DNA of 64,000 bases from Leptolyngbya iicbica LK (GTDB taxonomy: Bacteria > Cyanobacteriota > Cyanobacteriia > Phormidesmidales > Phormidesmidaceae), in the NCBI RefSeq assembly GCF_004212215.1, contig NZ_QVFV01000001.1:1250814-1314813 (forward strand), written 5' to 3'. The notes under the pieces were generated by a model, which saw only the letters and a list, made by a program, of their open reading frames with translations, made no database searches and was not told where the DNA came from. Numbering within the stretch: the stretch's first letter is position 1; each line of letters opens with the position of its first letter. The position numbers and the translations under genes were made by a program. Positions 43,315-53,071 of the stretch are shown here, piece by piece.

Positions 43315-45678
43315 TCACCCGACACGACTGTCTTGTTCGGTATCGGCAGCCCAATCGGTCGGCAAATAACCCGTAGGCTCATCCCAACAATCGTCATCAT
43401 CTTCCGTACCTTGTGGGCTCATTTCGATCGCAACCTGGTCGCGGATCAGGGCCGTATCCGGCAGGGTGACAGGGATCTCTCGCAGAGCGGCCAGAACAGC
43501 GGTGGCGGAGTCATAGCGCTGAGAAAAGTCATACCGCACCATTTTGCTAATCACCGCCGCCAGGGTGGGATGCAGATCAGGCACGCAGTATTGCCAAATC
43601 ACATCGCCGCGATCGTCGTATTGCAGTTTGTAGGGCGAAATCCCGGTCAGCGCTTCGATCGCCGTAATCCCAATCGCGTAAAGGTCACTGCTAAAGCGCG
43701 GCATCCCGGCCGACTGCTCACTCGGCATGTAACCTTTGGTCCCAATGCCGATGGTGGAAGTGATGTGGGGCTCAGTTTCGGCCAGTTGGTTGGGCAGTTC
43801 TTTCACCGAGCCAAAGTCAATCAGCACCAGACGCCCATCACCGGCCCGCCGAATCAGGTTAGAAGGTTTGATATCGCGGTGAATCACCCCTTGCTGATGC
43901 ACAAATTCCACCACGGGCAAAATATCCAGCAAAAAGTTCATCACCCAGGCGGCAGATTTAGGGTGCCGCGAGCTGAGTTCTTCCTTCAGCATGTTGCCCT
44001 CGATCAATTCTTCCACCAGATAAAAAGACACCCCCGTTTGGAAGTGCGCCAGCAGGCGAGGAATTTGATTGTGATGGCCGAGCCGCTCTAGGGTTTGGGC
44101 TTCGGCGACAAACAGGCGGTGAGCGAGTTGGTGGGATTTAGGATCATCACTCAGAATCCGCAGCCGTTTCACCACGCAAAGGGGATTGCCAGGGCGCTGG
44201 GTATCGGCAGCAGTATAGGTTTCACTAAAACCCCCCGCCCCGAGGACGGCCTGCACCTGATACCGAGCCGCCAAAATCGTGCCGACGACTTCGGCTTGGC
44301 GCGCTTCTAACAGATCTTGAAAGTCCTCTTCCTGGCTAATGATTTCTTGCACGATGGGCGAGGTGGCATATTGCGCCAGGGTTTGGCGGAACCGCTGCTT
44401 GCGCATTTGTTCACTAATAAGGCTCGCGACGCTGTAGCAGCCACCCGTGGTAAACAACGCGATGGTGACCCCCGCAATGGGTAAGAACACTCCAAAGGCA
44501 GTGAACCCAACAAAGCTAATTGCCAACCAACTAACACCCGCGACCGCCGTCCAGATCAACCGATAGAGGGTGCGATCGCGGCGCACCAGCAACAGTAAAA
44601 ATCCCGTTCCCACCGCTAGGGTAAAGACCGCTCGCCATCCCGAATGGGGGATCAGAGTCTGAATGGCCGCCCCCGCCTGCAAAGTAGCGATATCGTTGGC
44701 CAAAATTTCGACCCCAGGCATCTTCAGCGGATATCCAGCACTTTGGGCAAAGGGCACATTATGAAAGTCTTGGTGCACCTCCGAGGTAGAGCCGATCAGC
44801 ACAATTTTGTCCTGCAAGGCCGCCCCGGAGTCGAGATAATTTTCCCAGGGATCACTGTCTAAGACATACCAGAAAGGAATGTGCTCAAAGGTTTTGACCG
44901 GACCGTGAAACTGAATGCCATCCCCGCGAGCCTGGGGCATAGGCACCTGGGCCGCAGTCAAGGTGGCTTGGGCAAAACTCTGCTGAGCCGATAAGGGCGC
45001 CGCCGAGTCATCCCCAAAGTTAGTGACTAAAGGCGATCGCGCCAGCTCCTCAAAATATGTGTGACCCTGACGATGAATGCGACCATCTGCTTCGAGTGGG
45101 AAGTTGATGTTGCCCAGATGAATGCCCGTCTGCTGAAACTTGTCGAGGGGCAGCGTTGGCTGAAACATGGTGCCCTGACGGGTTTGACTTTCGTTATACA
45201 GCATGGCCAGGGTGACGCGATCGCCATATTTGTCCAGCACTTGGATTAAGCGATCGTCATCCGCTGGTCCATAGGCACTGTCCGTCGACAAAATAATATC
45301 GAGAGACACCGATTTGGCCCCGGCGGCCAGTAAGCGCTCAATGACGATCGCATAGGCTTCTCGTTGCCAGGGCCACTGTTGAATCGGCTCTAGGTCGGCG
45401 TATTGCACCGGGTCGCTGCGATAATGCTCGACCTGAGACAGTGACTCATCATCAATTGCCAAAATCACAATATCGTCAGGCGCCACCCGAGGCCCCCGCA
45501 GTTCAAAAAACAGCGTTTGCAGTTCTCGCTCCCACTGGGCCAAAAGGGGACTATTGATGGCCGTGAAGAGCGCGGCTAGTGACAAACATCCCCCGGCTAG
45601 CAGCGTTTGCCACCGGAGATAAAAAGGCCGAGGATGGGTCTGCGTTTTGGACTGAGTAACCGTTGCCGAATGAGTCAT
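43315..45678 (-). CDS. CHASE2-domain serine/threonine protein kinase
   Basis: A 787-aa transmembrane kinase. One N-terminal helix (about 25-45) leads to an extracytoplasmic CHASE2 sensor (about 60-340; VILAIDDESLS, WPWQREAYA, DIILS). Helices at about 345-420 return to the cytoplasm. The kinase domain (about 475-740) has a Gly loop LGAGGFSETY, Lys in VVKRLRIL, catalytic HRDIKPSNLI, metal-binding LIDFGSVKEL and GTKGYMPSEQ. The tail is acidic. CHASE2 senses unknown periplasmic signals. It is monocistronic and faces a strong terminator from the converging ABC1 gene. Confidence 0.93.
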   Translation of the reverse strand: MTHSATVTQSKTQTHPRPFYLRWQTLLAGGCLSLAALFTAINSPLLAQWERELQTLFFELRGPRVAPDDIVILAIDDESLSQVEHYRSDPVQYADLEPIQQWPWQREAYAIVIERLLAAGAKSVSLDIILSTDSAYGPADDDRLIQVLDKYGDRVTLAMLYNESQTRQGTMFQPTLPLDKFQQTGIHLGNINFPLEADGRIHRQGHTYFEELARSPLVTNFGDDSAAPLSAQQSFAQATLTAAQVPMPQARGDGIQFHGPVKTFEHIPFWYVLDSDPWENYLDSGAALQDKIVLIGSTSEVHQDFHNVPFAQSAGYPLKMPGVEILANDIATLQAGAAIQTLIPHSGWRAVFTLAVGTGFLLLLVRRDRTLYRLIWTAVAGVSWLAISFVGFTAFGVFLPIAGVTIALFTTGGCYSVASLISEQMRKQRFRQTLAQYATSPIVQEIISQEEDFQDLLEARQAEVVGTILAARYQVQAVLGAGGFSETYTAADTQRPGNPLCVVKRLRILSDDPKSHQLAHRLFVAEAQTLERLGHHNQIPRLLAHFQTGVSFYLVEELIEGNMLKEELSSRHPKSAAWVMNFLLDILPVVEFVHQQGVIHRDIKPSNLIRRAGDGRLVLIDFGSVKELPNQLAETEPHITSTIGIGTKGYMPSEQSAGMPRFSSDLYAIGITAIEALTGISPYKLQYDDRGDVIWQYCVPDLHPTLAAVISKMVRYDFSQRYDSATAVLAALREIPVTLPDTALIRDQVAIEMSPQGTEDDDDCWDEPTGYLPTDWAADTEQDSRVG

Positions 45679-46046
45679 AAAGAGTTGTTATCTGAGGGCG
45701 GCTGCGCTGACAGGTAGATGCTGATCGACACCCCTTGAGGCCATTTCTGCGGATATTGAGGTCTGCAAGCAGTGATTGACCGTGCATTGGCAGGCGGGCA
45801 ATTCAACCATTGGCGGCAATTGAGCCAGTCAATCGCAGAAACGCTGTTTCAAATTGTACGTGCTTACCCTGATCTGCATCAGGATGGGTTCGCTTGAATG
45901 ACCGGACGAATGGTGCCGGATAAAGCGCCCAACGCCTGACTACGGAAGGAGTGTATTCTGAGCAGGGGGAGGGCTGGTCAGGCCCCAATTGGGACAATAG
46001 TTAACCCCAGGAGCCCAACCGTCAGCGACCAACGAAGGAACCTTGC
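45679..46046. other. Divergent intergenic region kinase / amidohydrolase
   Basis: 368 bp with no credible gene or RNA. It must hold both promoters. A ribosome site GGAA lies 6 nt before ATG 46047. Confidence 0.4.
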
Positions 46047-47294
46047 ATGATGATGGATTATGTCATTGAGAATGCTACGCTCGTCGGACAGCCCGGACGA
46101 TGGGCGATCGCGTTGCAAGATGGCAAGATTGCCGCCGTCCAACCAACGCTGCAGGTGGCGGCACACCACACCCTCGACGCCCAAGGCCAACTGCTCATTC
46201 CCGGTTTAGTCGATGGCCATATCCATTTAGACAAAGCATTTTTGTTGAAACAAGCACCCGCCCAAGCGGGCGATTTTGCGGAGGCGTTAGCAACCACATT
46301 GCGACTCAAGCAGCAATACACGCTTGAAGATATTCAACAGCGATCGCGCACGGTGCTAGAGCAGGCGATCGCCTTTGGCATCACGGCCATGCGTAGTCAC
46401 GTCGAGGTGGACCCGATTTTAGGGCTGAAATCCATGGAAGCCCTGCTGCCGTTGAAAAACGAATATCAAGCGGGCATCACCCTGCAATTAGCCGTGTTTG
46501 CCCAAGAGGGCATCACCAACCAACCCGGCACGGCAGCGCTATTGCGAGAGGCAATGGCAATGGGCGGCGACGTGATTGGGTCAGCTCCCTACGTCGATCC
46601 CGATCCCCAGCGCAATATTGAGATTATCTTTGACATTGCCGAAGAGTTTGACTGCGACGTTGACTTTCACCTCGATTTTTTGGACAACGATGAACCGTTG
46701 CAGCTGCCCCTAGTGATTGCCGAAACCCGCAAGCGCCAGTGGCAAGGCCGCGTCTGTTTGGGGCATATGACCAAGCTCGCGGGGCTACCGCCAAAACGGT
46801 TGAGAGCGATCGCGGCGGAGCTACAAGCGGCGGGCATTGCGGTACTGGCTCTCCCCGCTTCGGATCTTTATATGATGTCGCGCCAAGACACTTACAACGT
46901 CCGTCGCGGCGTCGCACCCCTGCACCAGCTCGCCGAGTGGGGCGTGACCGTCGGCACCGCCACCAACAATATTCAAAACCTGTTTACGCCCTTTGGCGAT
47001 GGCGACGTGCTGAAAATCGCGACCTTGCTAGCCAACGTCTTGCAATTGGGCACCACGGCACAGCACGAGGTCTGTCTGGACTGGGTGACGCAGCAGGGAG
47101 CCCGCGCGATCGGGATTGACAACTATGGGGTAGAACCCGGCTGTGCCGCAGATTTAGTGTTGCTCGGCGCAACCTCAGCCTCGGAAGCGATCGCCACGGC
47201 CCCCCCCAGCCGCACCGTTTTCAAAGCGGGCACAATCGTCGCCCAAACCCAGCTCCAGTCTCAGACCTTTTGGGCAGCGGCAGCAGTCGGGTAA
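46047..47294 (+). CDS. Cytosine-deaminase-like amidohydrolase with Asn at a metal-ligand position
   Basis: A 415-aa TIM-barrel amidohydrolase of the CodA/AtzC group, normally deaminating cytosine or triazine/pyrimidine rings. Metal-site motifs are GHIHLDKAF (H58, H60), DFHLDFLDN (H208) and LGHMTKL (H240). The last ligand, Asp313 of E. coli CodA, falls at N307 in GTATNNIQNLFTPFGDGD, so Asn replaces Asp. The CodA-like C-terminus (YGVEPGCAADLVLL) is intact. Activity may be altered, or the enzyme may belong to a branch with a different metal site. No purine or pyrimidine gene is nearby. Confidence 0.8.
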   Translation: MMMDYVIENATLVGQPGRWAIALQDGKIAAVQPTLQVAAHHTLDAQGQLLIPGLVDGHIHLDKAFLLKQAPAQAGDFAEALATTLRLKQQYTLEDIQQRSRTVLEQAIAFGITAMRSHVEVDPILGLKSMEALLPLKNEYQAGITLQLAVFAQEGITNQPGTAALLREAMAMGGDVIGSAPYVDPDPQRNIEIIFDIAEEFDCDVDFHLDFLDNDEPLQLPLVIAETRKRQWQGRVCLGHMTKLAGLPPKRLRAIAAELQAAGIAVLALPASDLYMMSRQDTYNVRRGVAPLHQLAEWGVTVGTATNNIQNLFTPFGDGDVLKIATLLANVLQLGTTAQHEVCLDWVTQQGARAIGIDNYGVEPGCAADLVLLGATSASEAIATAPPSRTVFKAGTIVAQTQLQSQTFWAAAAVG

Positions 47295-47308
47295 CCAGGA
47301 CAGACAAT

Positions 47309-47980
47309 TTATAACAAGCCTAAATCTCGGAGAGCATTCCGGGCAGCGGCTTTCTCTGCGTCCTGTTTGCGCCGTCCTTGCCCCTGACCATAGACCGTAT
47401 CGCGAATGCTCACAACAGCGGTGAACTCTTTCGCGTGGTCTGGCCCCGACTCTTCCACAATCTCATAGATGGGAATATCGCCAGTTCGCCCCAGAGACCA
47501 TTCCTGCAGCGCGCTCTTCTCATTGATGTTGCGGGTGGGATCGGCCAAATCATCCACCACGGCCTCAAATAGCGGAAACACAAACGCGCGCACGGGCGCA
47601 ATCTGCGATCGCTGATCCAAAAAGTACGCCCCGACCAACGCCTCAAAGGCACTACTTAGCAAGCGGGCATTGGTGCGCCCGCCACTGCCTTCCACGCCTT
47701 TGCCTAGCCGTAGGTGGATTTGCAGCGAGAGGTGCTGGGCAAACTTGCCGAGTTGTGTGGCATCCACCAGCGAAGCCCGCAGGGGCGTCAGTTCTCCCTC
47801 AGACTTGTCGGGATAGCGGGCAAACAAAAATTCCCCACAGAGAAAGGTGAGAATGGCATCACCCAAAAACTCCAGCCGCTCGTTATCGCCCCCCGCATCG
47901 GGATTTTCTCGCGCGTAAGACTTGTGAGTCATCGCCTGGGTCAACAACATCGCATTCTGAAATGATGGCAGACTCGCCAT
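47309..47980 (-). CDS. rnc: Ribonuclease III
   Basis: A 223-aa RNase III from ATG 47980, which has AGGA 8 nt upstream; an ATG at 48004 would overlap the Uma2 gene by 14 bp. The catalytic signature NERLEFLGDAIL is intact with Glu/Asp metal ligands, and a second acidic Glu lies in AFEALVGAYFLD. The C-terminal double-strand RNA-binding domain runs from about 150 to the end (KSALQEW, GRRKQDAEKAAARNAL). It processes rRNA precursors and duplex RNA. Cyanobacteria often have more than one such enzyme. It follows the Uma2 gene within 10 bp. Confidence 0.94.
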   Translation of the reverse strand: MASLPSFQNAMLLTQAMTHKSYARENPDAGGDNERLEFLGDAILTFLCGEFLFARYPDKSEGELTPLRASLVDATQLGKFAQHLSLQIHLRLGKGVEGSGGRTNARLLSSAFEALVGAYFLDQRSQIAPVRAFVFPLFEAVVDDLADPTRNINEKSALQEWSLGRTGDIPIYEIVEESGPDHAKEFTAVVSIRDTVYGQGQGRRKQDAEKAAARNALRDLGLL

Positions 47981-47990
47981 TGCTTTTGTC

Positions 47991-48800
47991 CTAGTCAATG
48001 TCATCCGGGTCGATGCCCAGCGATCGCAATCGTTCCGCCAAGCGTTCGGCTCGTTGTTGAGCCGCCTCTGTATCCGTCAAAAACCAATTGCCGGCGCGAT
48101 CGCACCAGCGCAACCAAGCACTCGGCACGCCCTCAAAATTTCCCTGCCAGATCCCCAGGCCAATGTCTAAATCCGCTAACCAAATGCGCGGATTCTCCGC
48201 CTGCAAAGTCTGTTCTTGAAAACGGCCCGATACCAACTGAAAGTAGCGTAAACGCCGAGTGTAGCGGCTGTAGACAATGTAATGCTTGACGCCCAAGTAC
48301 TGCTCATACACCTCGACCTTACTCGGTGGCGTATTTACCGGAGCCAACGGCGGTGGAAATTGATCCGCGCGGGGATCAATCACGCGATCTTGAGCGCGAT
48401 AAAACCGCCCTAAATCCTCCCGTTCGGTCTTTGGCGACAAAAACTCGACGATGACGTGGGGCGGCTGTTGCTCTTGCCACACGACGTAACTCATCCGCAA
48501 GTCGTCACCGTTGTACAAGCGGGGGACATTGAGCGCTAAAAACCAGTCAGGGCGCTTATGCCAGAGCACATGGGTCGGGTCGTAGTACACATTCAGGTCA
48601 GTGCCCGTAAACCAATTCTCTTGACTGTAGGCAGTCAGTCTCAGGGTGCGGCTGAGTAACTGCGGCTGCAAATCATGAAACTCGTCTGGCAAGCCTGGCT
48701 CCTCAGGAAATTCGCTGGGCAAATCATACATGGTCGGTAGCGTCTCTCGAGGAGGGGCAGACGCTAACGCCGGAATGAAGGAACCTTTAACCGAATCCAT
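47991..48800 (-). CDS. Uma2-family (DUF820) endonuclease-like protein
   Basis: A 269-aa protein of a family expanded in cyanobacteria and related to PD-(D/E)XK nucleases. The core motif is KRPDWFLALN followed by PPHVIVEFLSPKTERED, with Asp, Glu and Lys in restriction-nuclease-like positions, then YEQYLGVKHYIVYSRYTRRLRYFQL. The C-terminal RAERLAERLRSLGIDPDDI is the usual helical tail. Most members have no known function. It lies directly upstream of rnc (10 bp), but shared function is doubtful. Confidence 0.85.
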   Translation of the reverse strand: MDSVKGSFIPALASAPPRETLPTMYDLPSEFPEEPGLPDEFHDLQPQLLSRTLRLTAYSQENWFTGTDLNVYYDPTHVLWHKRPDWFLALNVPRLYNGDDLRMSYVVWQEQQPPHVIVEFLSPKTEREDLGRFYRAQDRVIDPRADQFPPPLAPVNTPPSKVEVYEQYLGVKHYIVYSRYTRRLRYFQLVSGRFQEQTLQAENPRIWLADLDIGLGIWQGNFEGVPSAWLRWCDRAGNWFLTDTEAAQQRAERLAERLRSLGIDPDDID

Positions 48801-48863
48801 GGGCAGCTAGTGGGAGTGGTGATGTCTCCATTCTAAGAGGCATCGGTTAGGCACTCACTCTCA

Positions 48864-49481
48864 TCATGGGCGCTGGATGGCCTCAGAGAGCGCCGAGTTG
48901 AGCATCAGCCGGGTCATGGCCTCGATGTAATTTTCTTTGCTGAGGGGCATGATGTCGTGGCCATGCAAAATATATTGCGTCAGGCACATGTAAACCGCCG
49001 AGCCGAGAATGATTTGGGCGATCGCTTGCGAGTCCGCAAAGCCAAATTCGGGATGCTGCTCGAGATAATCTTGCATCTGTTGCAAACCCGGCCGCACCAG
49101 ATAGGTCACAAAGGTTCTCGACAGTTCAGGAAACCGCCCCGACTCGCCAATCACCAGTCGCACAAAGTCCTGATAATCATCGTCGTCGGAGATCGTATTG
49201 ACCATCGAAGCCAGCAGCCGAGGCAACGATTCTTCCAGGGGGCCACTGAGAATTTCGGCCTTGAATTTGATTTGAAACCGTTCTCGCGCAATTTTTTGCA
49301 CCAGTGCTCGAAACAAGCCTTCTTTATCTTGAAAGTGGTTATAGACCGTAGGCTTGGAAACGCCAGCAGTGGCCGCAACACGATCCATGCTCGTGCCCGC
49401 GTACCCATGCGCCAGAAATTCCTGCAACGCCCCGTTCAAAATTTGGGTCGCTTTATCCGTTTTAGTCAAAGCAAGGGTCAT
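48864..49481 (-). CDS. TetR/AcrR-family transcriptional regulator
   Basis: A 205-aa repressor. The N-terminal HTH (about 10-55) shows the TetR signature: ILNGALQEFLAHGYAGTSMDRVAATAGVSKPTVYNHFQDKEGLFRALV. The C-terminal ligand domain contains a helical core with a TetR_C-like region (YLVRPGLQQMQDYLEQHPEFGF). Its targets and ligand are unknown. The peptide-ABC binding protein gene lies in the same direction downstream of a 271-bp gap on the right, so it is not divergent from an obvious target. Confidence 0.92.
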   Translation of the reverse strand: MTLALTKTDKATQILNGALQEFLAHGYAGTSMDRVAATAGVSKPTVYNHFQDKEGLFRALVQKIARERFQIKFKAEILSGPLEESLPRLLASMVNTISDDDDYQDFVRLVIGESGRFPELSRTFVTYLVRPGLQQMQDYLEQHPEFGFADSQAIAQIILGSAVYMCLTQYILHGHDIMPLSKENYIEAMTRLMLNSALSEAIQRP

Positions 49482-49752
49482 GGCCTAGCAACCACCTATG
49501 GGTGTGCGTTGATCTTAGTCGCTGTCCAACCATATCAGACAGGTTTGCTCTCTCAGTTTACGAACATGCACCTTCGTGTCGTCGAGCATCCGTCATATTC
49601 ACATCACTCGACATTGGGCGATCGCGCTAGCAGTGAGTTTGCCAGAACGCTCTTGCAGTGACTGACTCTCCGCTTCAGCAGCCCCCATGCCGCCCTTGAA
49701 ACGGAGAGTCAATCAATCCACTGTTTAAACTAACAGGCACACAAGATTGCCG

Positions 49753-51441
49753 TTAGCTACCTCTGCTAATTTGCCACATCAAGAATTGTTGAGTCGGTTG
49801 AATCGCGACGCCCTCGATACCGTCATGGGCAAAGACGTAGTCTTTATTTTGCCAAAGCGGAATGTAAGGCACGTCTGCTTGTAACAGCGCTTGAATGTCT
49901 TTGATGATGGCCTTACGAGCCTCCGGATCTTGCTCCGACTGTTGGGCACTTACCAATTCATTCGCCCGCTCACTGTAGTAAAACGAGCCGTTGCCCTGGC
50001 TCGCCCCTTCTTCGCAGAGGGTGGCTGCCGAGCCTTTTTCACAGCTCAAAAAGGGCTGCACAAAGGTATCGACGTCATAGTAGTCGGGATACCAATTCGC
50101 TAAGACAGAGGGATACACACCTTTGTCAACGTTGCCCCAAAGAGTGGCGCTTTCCGCAGTTTGCACGGTCACCGTGACCAACCCTGGCAAGCCCGTCTCA
50201 AAGGATTCTTTCAGCGTGTTGGCGACGACGCTGCGAGTGGTGGAAGCGGAGGGATACCAAATTTCGAAGTTGAACGGGTTCTCTTCTGAAAAGCCGGCTT
50301 CCCGCAAAAGTTGTTCGGCAAGCTCAAAATCACCATCGCCATAGGCTTCTTGCAGCACGGGTTCGTAAACATCAAAACTGGTGGGAATCAGGCTATAGAG
50401 CGGTTCGGCTTGCCCTTGAAACACGCGCTCATTCACCAGATTGCGATCGATCATGGCGGCGATCGCCTGTCGCACCCGCACATCATCCAGCGGCGCAATT
50501 TTCTGGTTCAGGCTCATGTAGTTGACCACGGTGGTGCCCGCTTCAATCACCTGCCAATTGCCTTCATCCGCCGTGCGCTCCAGATCGGCAATCTGTTCCG
50601 GATCGAGGGTTTGGTAAGCGACATCAATGCCGCCAGTCTTAAAGGTGTTGTAGAGGTTCGCCGGACTACTGAAAATCTGAATGTCGATACCGCCGTTGGC
50701 GGGCTTTTCACCCCAATAGTCTTCGTTTACATCCAGCTTGATGGAGTCGCTATTAAAAGCCGCCAGTTTGTACGGACCCGTGCCGATAAAGCTGTCGGGA
50801 ATAAAGCTGCCCTCCGCGATTTCATAGGACTCCGAGGGCACAGGAGTCACTCCCCAGAAGGTGAGCAGGGCAGTAAAAGCCGCGAAGGGGGAGTTGAGGG
50901 TGATGGTGATTTCATAGTCGCCAGTGGCTTCGACTGACGCAATGCGATCGGCTAACAGAAAGGCGGGTCGTCCCCCGTTTTGCATGAAACGCTCTAGCGA
51001 AAAGACCATGGCCTCAGCGTCGAACGGGGTGCCATCGTGGAAGACCACATCTTCCCGCAGGGGAATGACGTAGGTCAGACCGTCTTCGCTGATGGTGGGC
51101 ATTTCGGCTGCTAGCTGGGGAATGAGTTCCGTGCTGCCGGGTTCGTAAGCGTAGAGCTGATCCCCCAGGTTGTGCAGCAAAATGCCGGGGAAAATCTCGT
51201 AGGAATCAGCGGGGTCCAGGGTGCGCACCGTCAGCGTGGTGCCAATGGAGATGCGATCGCTCCCCGCTCCGTCAGCCGACTCAGCCGGGGTCTCGGTCTC
51301 AGTCGTGGGACTGCTAGTGCAAGCCACCACAAAGGCAAAACAGACGCTCAGCAACAGGCTAAATCGGCCCAGCGATCGCCACTGTCGCCGCGACCAAGCG
51401 CGACCCAGTTGTCGCCAACGAGACTGAATCAAAGACACCAT
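49753..51441 (-). CDS. Family-5 ABC substrate-binding lipoprotein (peptide/nickel type)
   Basis: A 562-aa extracytoplasmic solute-binding protein. The signal (residues 1-40) ends in a lipobox-like FVVAC, with the Cys to be lipidated, followed by a Thr/Glu-rich linker. The mature part has the family-5 pattern ISIGTTLTVRTLDPADSYE, LREDVVFHDGTPFDAEAMVFSLERFM, IGTGPYKL and RQAIAAMIDRNLVN. It captures oligopeptides or related ligands for a DppBC-type permease. No transporter genes are adjacent; the DppB-like permease at 14772-15797 is a possible partner. Confidence 0.92.
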   Translation of the reverse strand: MVSLIQSRWRQLGRAWSRRQWRSLGRFSLLLSVCFAFVVACTSSPTTETETPAESADGAGSDRISIGTTLTVRTLDPADSYEIFPGILLHNLGDQLYAYEPGSTELIPQLAAEMPTISEDGLTYVIPLREDVVFHDGTPFDAEAMVFSLERFMQNGGRPAFLLADRIASVEATGDYEITITLNSPFAAFTALLTFWGVTPVPSESYEIAEGSFIPDSFIGTGPYKLAAFNSDSIKLDVNEDYWGEKPANGGIDIQIFSSPANLYNTFKTGGIDVAYQTLDPEQIADLERTADEGNWQVIEAGTTVVNYMSLNQKIAPLDDVRVRQAIAAMIDRNLVNERVFQGQAEPLYSLIPTSFDVYEPVLQEAYGDGDFELAEQLLREAGFSEENPFNFEIWYPSASTTRSVVANTLKESFETGLPGLVTVTVQTAESATLWGNVDKGVYPSVLANWYPDYYDVDTFVQPFLSCEKGSAATLCEEGASQGNGSFYYSERANELVSAQQSEQDPEARKAIIKDIQALLQADVPYIPLWQNKDYVFAHDGIEGVAIQPTQQFLMWQISRGS

Positions 51442-51516
51442 AGGTCAAACCCCAACCGCTAGAGAATCCAAATGAGCTTTATTAACCCTTGTCTTGCAAC
51501 CCCTGTCAATCAGACC

Positions 51517-51999
51517 TCATACCGCCGACGGTTCGGCGGATGTGCCGTCATCATCTGGGGTAAAAAAGCGCTGGGTAATCGCCGCCGTGAAAAAGTGAAT
51601 TAACAAACCAAATGGGCCAGCAAACAGGCAAAAAGCCAGGGAATGACGGGTGAAAATACCGTTTTCTTGCCCTTGCAGGTAAATCCACCGTCCCACAAAC
51701 AAATCCATCACCAAAAAATGCACCCACCCCAGGGCCATCACATGACTGTTGGCAAACATGCCCGCCAGACCAGTAAGTTCCAATTGGGGATCGGAAAACG
51801 CTTCGAGAATGCCACCGTCGAGCGTGACGAACAGATAGACGTAAAGACTCGCCAATGCCGCAAACGGAATGTAGGACTGCATCAGGCGGCGCGTTACCGA
51901 CCAGTTAGGCAGCAACACCATCAGCGCCCAAAATGGCAACACAAACAGATTGGCTACTTGAAAAATATTTTCGAGGTCAGTCGCAGAGGGAATCAGCAT
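51517..51999 (-). CDS. ABA4-like (DUF4281) membrane protein
   Basis: A 160-aa membrane protein with about four transmembrane helices. The motif NSHVMALGWVHFLVMDLFVGRWIY in the middle is the hallmark of the ABA4/DUF4281 family, in which the plant member is needed for neoxanthin synthesis; given here as two short parts, MALGWVHFLV and MDLFVGRWIY. The function of cyanobacterial members is unsettled. It lies between the ABC binding protein and era on the same strand, without a tight operon. Confidence 0.88.
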   Translation of the reverse strand: MLIPSATDLENIFQVANLFVLPFWALMVLLPNWSVTRRLMQSYIPFAALASLYVYLFVTLDGGILEAFSDPQLELTGLAGMFANSHVMALGWVHFLVMDLFVGRWIYLQGQENGIFTRHSLAFCLFAGPFGLLIHFFTAAITQRFFTPDDDGTSAEPSAV

Positions 52000-52128
52000 A
52001 GCGATCGCGCATCAATTACGTCTCCCACTGTAGAAAACTTCTCTGGCGATGGGGAGAAATCGTCTCACCTTGGGGTCTTGGGCACCCGCGCTGCAGCCCC
52101 CCTGCTCCCCAGCCCCTCTGGCCTGCAA

Positions 52129-53067
52129 CTACTCTTCTCGCTGATAGCCCAGCTCTGCCAGGCGCGATCGCGACTGTCGCCACTTGGGTTGCACCTTGAC
52201 GAAAATTTCCAGGTACACCTTGCCCATGATGACTTTCTGCATCTGCTCACGGGCTCCGGAGCCGATCGCTTTCATCATGCTGCCTTTTTTGCCGATGAGA
52301 ATGCCCTTTTGCGAATCCCGCTCAACGTGGACGGTGGCGAGAATGCGCGTGATTTTTTCGTCTTCCTCAACGCGATCGATGGCAACTGCGACGGAGTGGG
52401 GCACCTCTTCGCGGGTGTGATACAACACCTGTTCGCGAATCAGCTCACCCATAATGAACCGTTCCGGCTGGTCGGTGACTAAATCAGGAGGATAGTAGTA
52501 GGGGCCAGGCTCCAACGCTTGAATGAGTCGGGTCTGTAAGTCAGAGACCTGATCTCCAGTAACGGCAGAAAATTCCAGCAGCGGCCAGCCATGTTCATCG
52601 GCGATCGCTTGATAGCTGCTCACAATCGCCTCGGCATCATCGGTGGAGCGCAGGTCAATTTTGTTCATCCCCAAGTAAACGGGGGTCTCCTGCTGGGTGA
52701 GCAGTTCGGCAATGAAGCGATCGCCCCGCCCCGCTGGCACCGAACCATCCACCACAAAGAGGACCAGATCGACGGAAGCGATCGCCATCCGCGCATTATG
52801 CACCAGCACTTTGCCGAGTTCGTGGTGGGGTTTATGAATCCCCGGCGTGTCGACAAAGATGATTTGGGCCTGCTCCGTCGTCAAGATGCCCCGCAGGCGA
52901 TTGCGGGTCGTTTGGGCCACGGGCGACGTAATCGCCACCTTTTGACCGATCAAATAGTTCATCAAGGTCGATTTGCCCACATTGGGGCGACCGACGATGC
53001 CCACAAAGCCAGAGCGAAAATCCGCCGGAGCGGCAGGAATCGCCGAAAAAGCCAGACTATCCACCAT
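52129..53067 (-). CDS. era: GTPase Era
   Basis: A 312-aa GTPase that binds 16S rRNA and assists 30S maturation. G1 is VGRPNVGKST, G2 TTRNRLRG, G3 VDTPGIHKPHH and G4 NKIDL. The C-terminal KH domain contains VERDSQKGILIGKKGSMMKAIG and closes EIFVKVQPKWRQSRSRLAELGY; both are typical of Era. It follows yjbQ on the same strand with a 4-bp gap, so they are probably cotranscribed. A C/T-rich tract with the 13-bp unit shared with 5518-5641 lies just past the stop. Confidence 0.97.
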   Translation of the reverse strand: MVDSLAFSAIPAAPADFRSGFVGIVGRPNVGKSTLMNYLIGQKVAITSPVAQTTRNRLRGILTTEQAQIIFVDTPGIHKPHHELGKVLVHNARMAIASVDLVLFVVDGSVPAGRGDRFIAELLTQQETPVYLGMNKIDLRSTDDAEAIVSSYQAIADEHGWPLLEFSAVTGDQVSDLQTRLIQALEPGPYYYPPDLVTDQPERFIMGELIREQVLYHTREEVPHSVAVAIDRVEEDEKITRILATVHVERDSQKGILIGKKGSMMKAIGSGAREQMQKVIMGKVYLEIFVKVQPKWRQSRSRLAELGYQREE

Positions 53068-53071
53068 GGGC

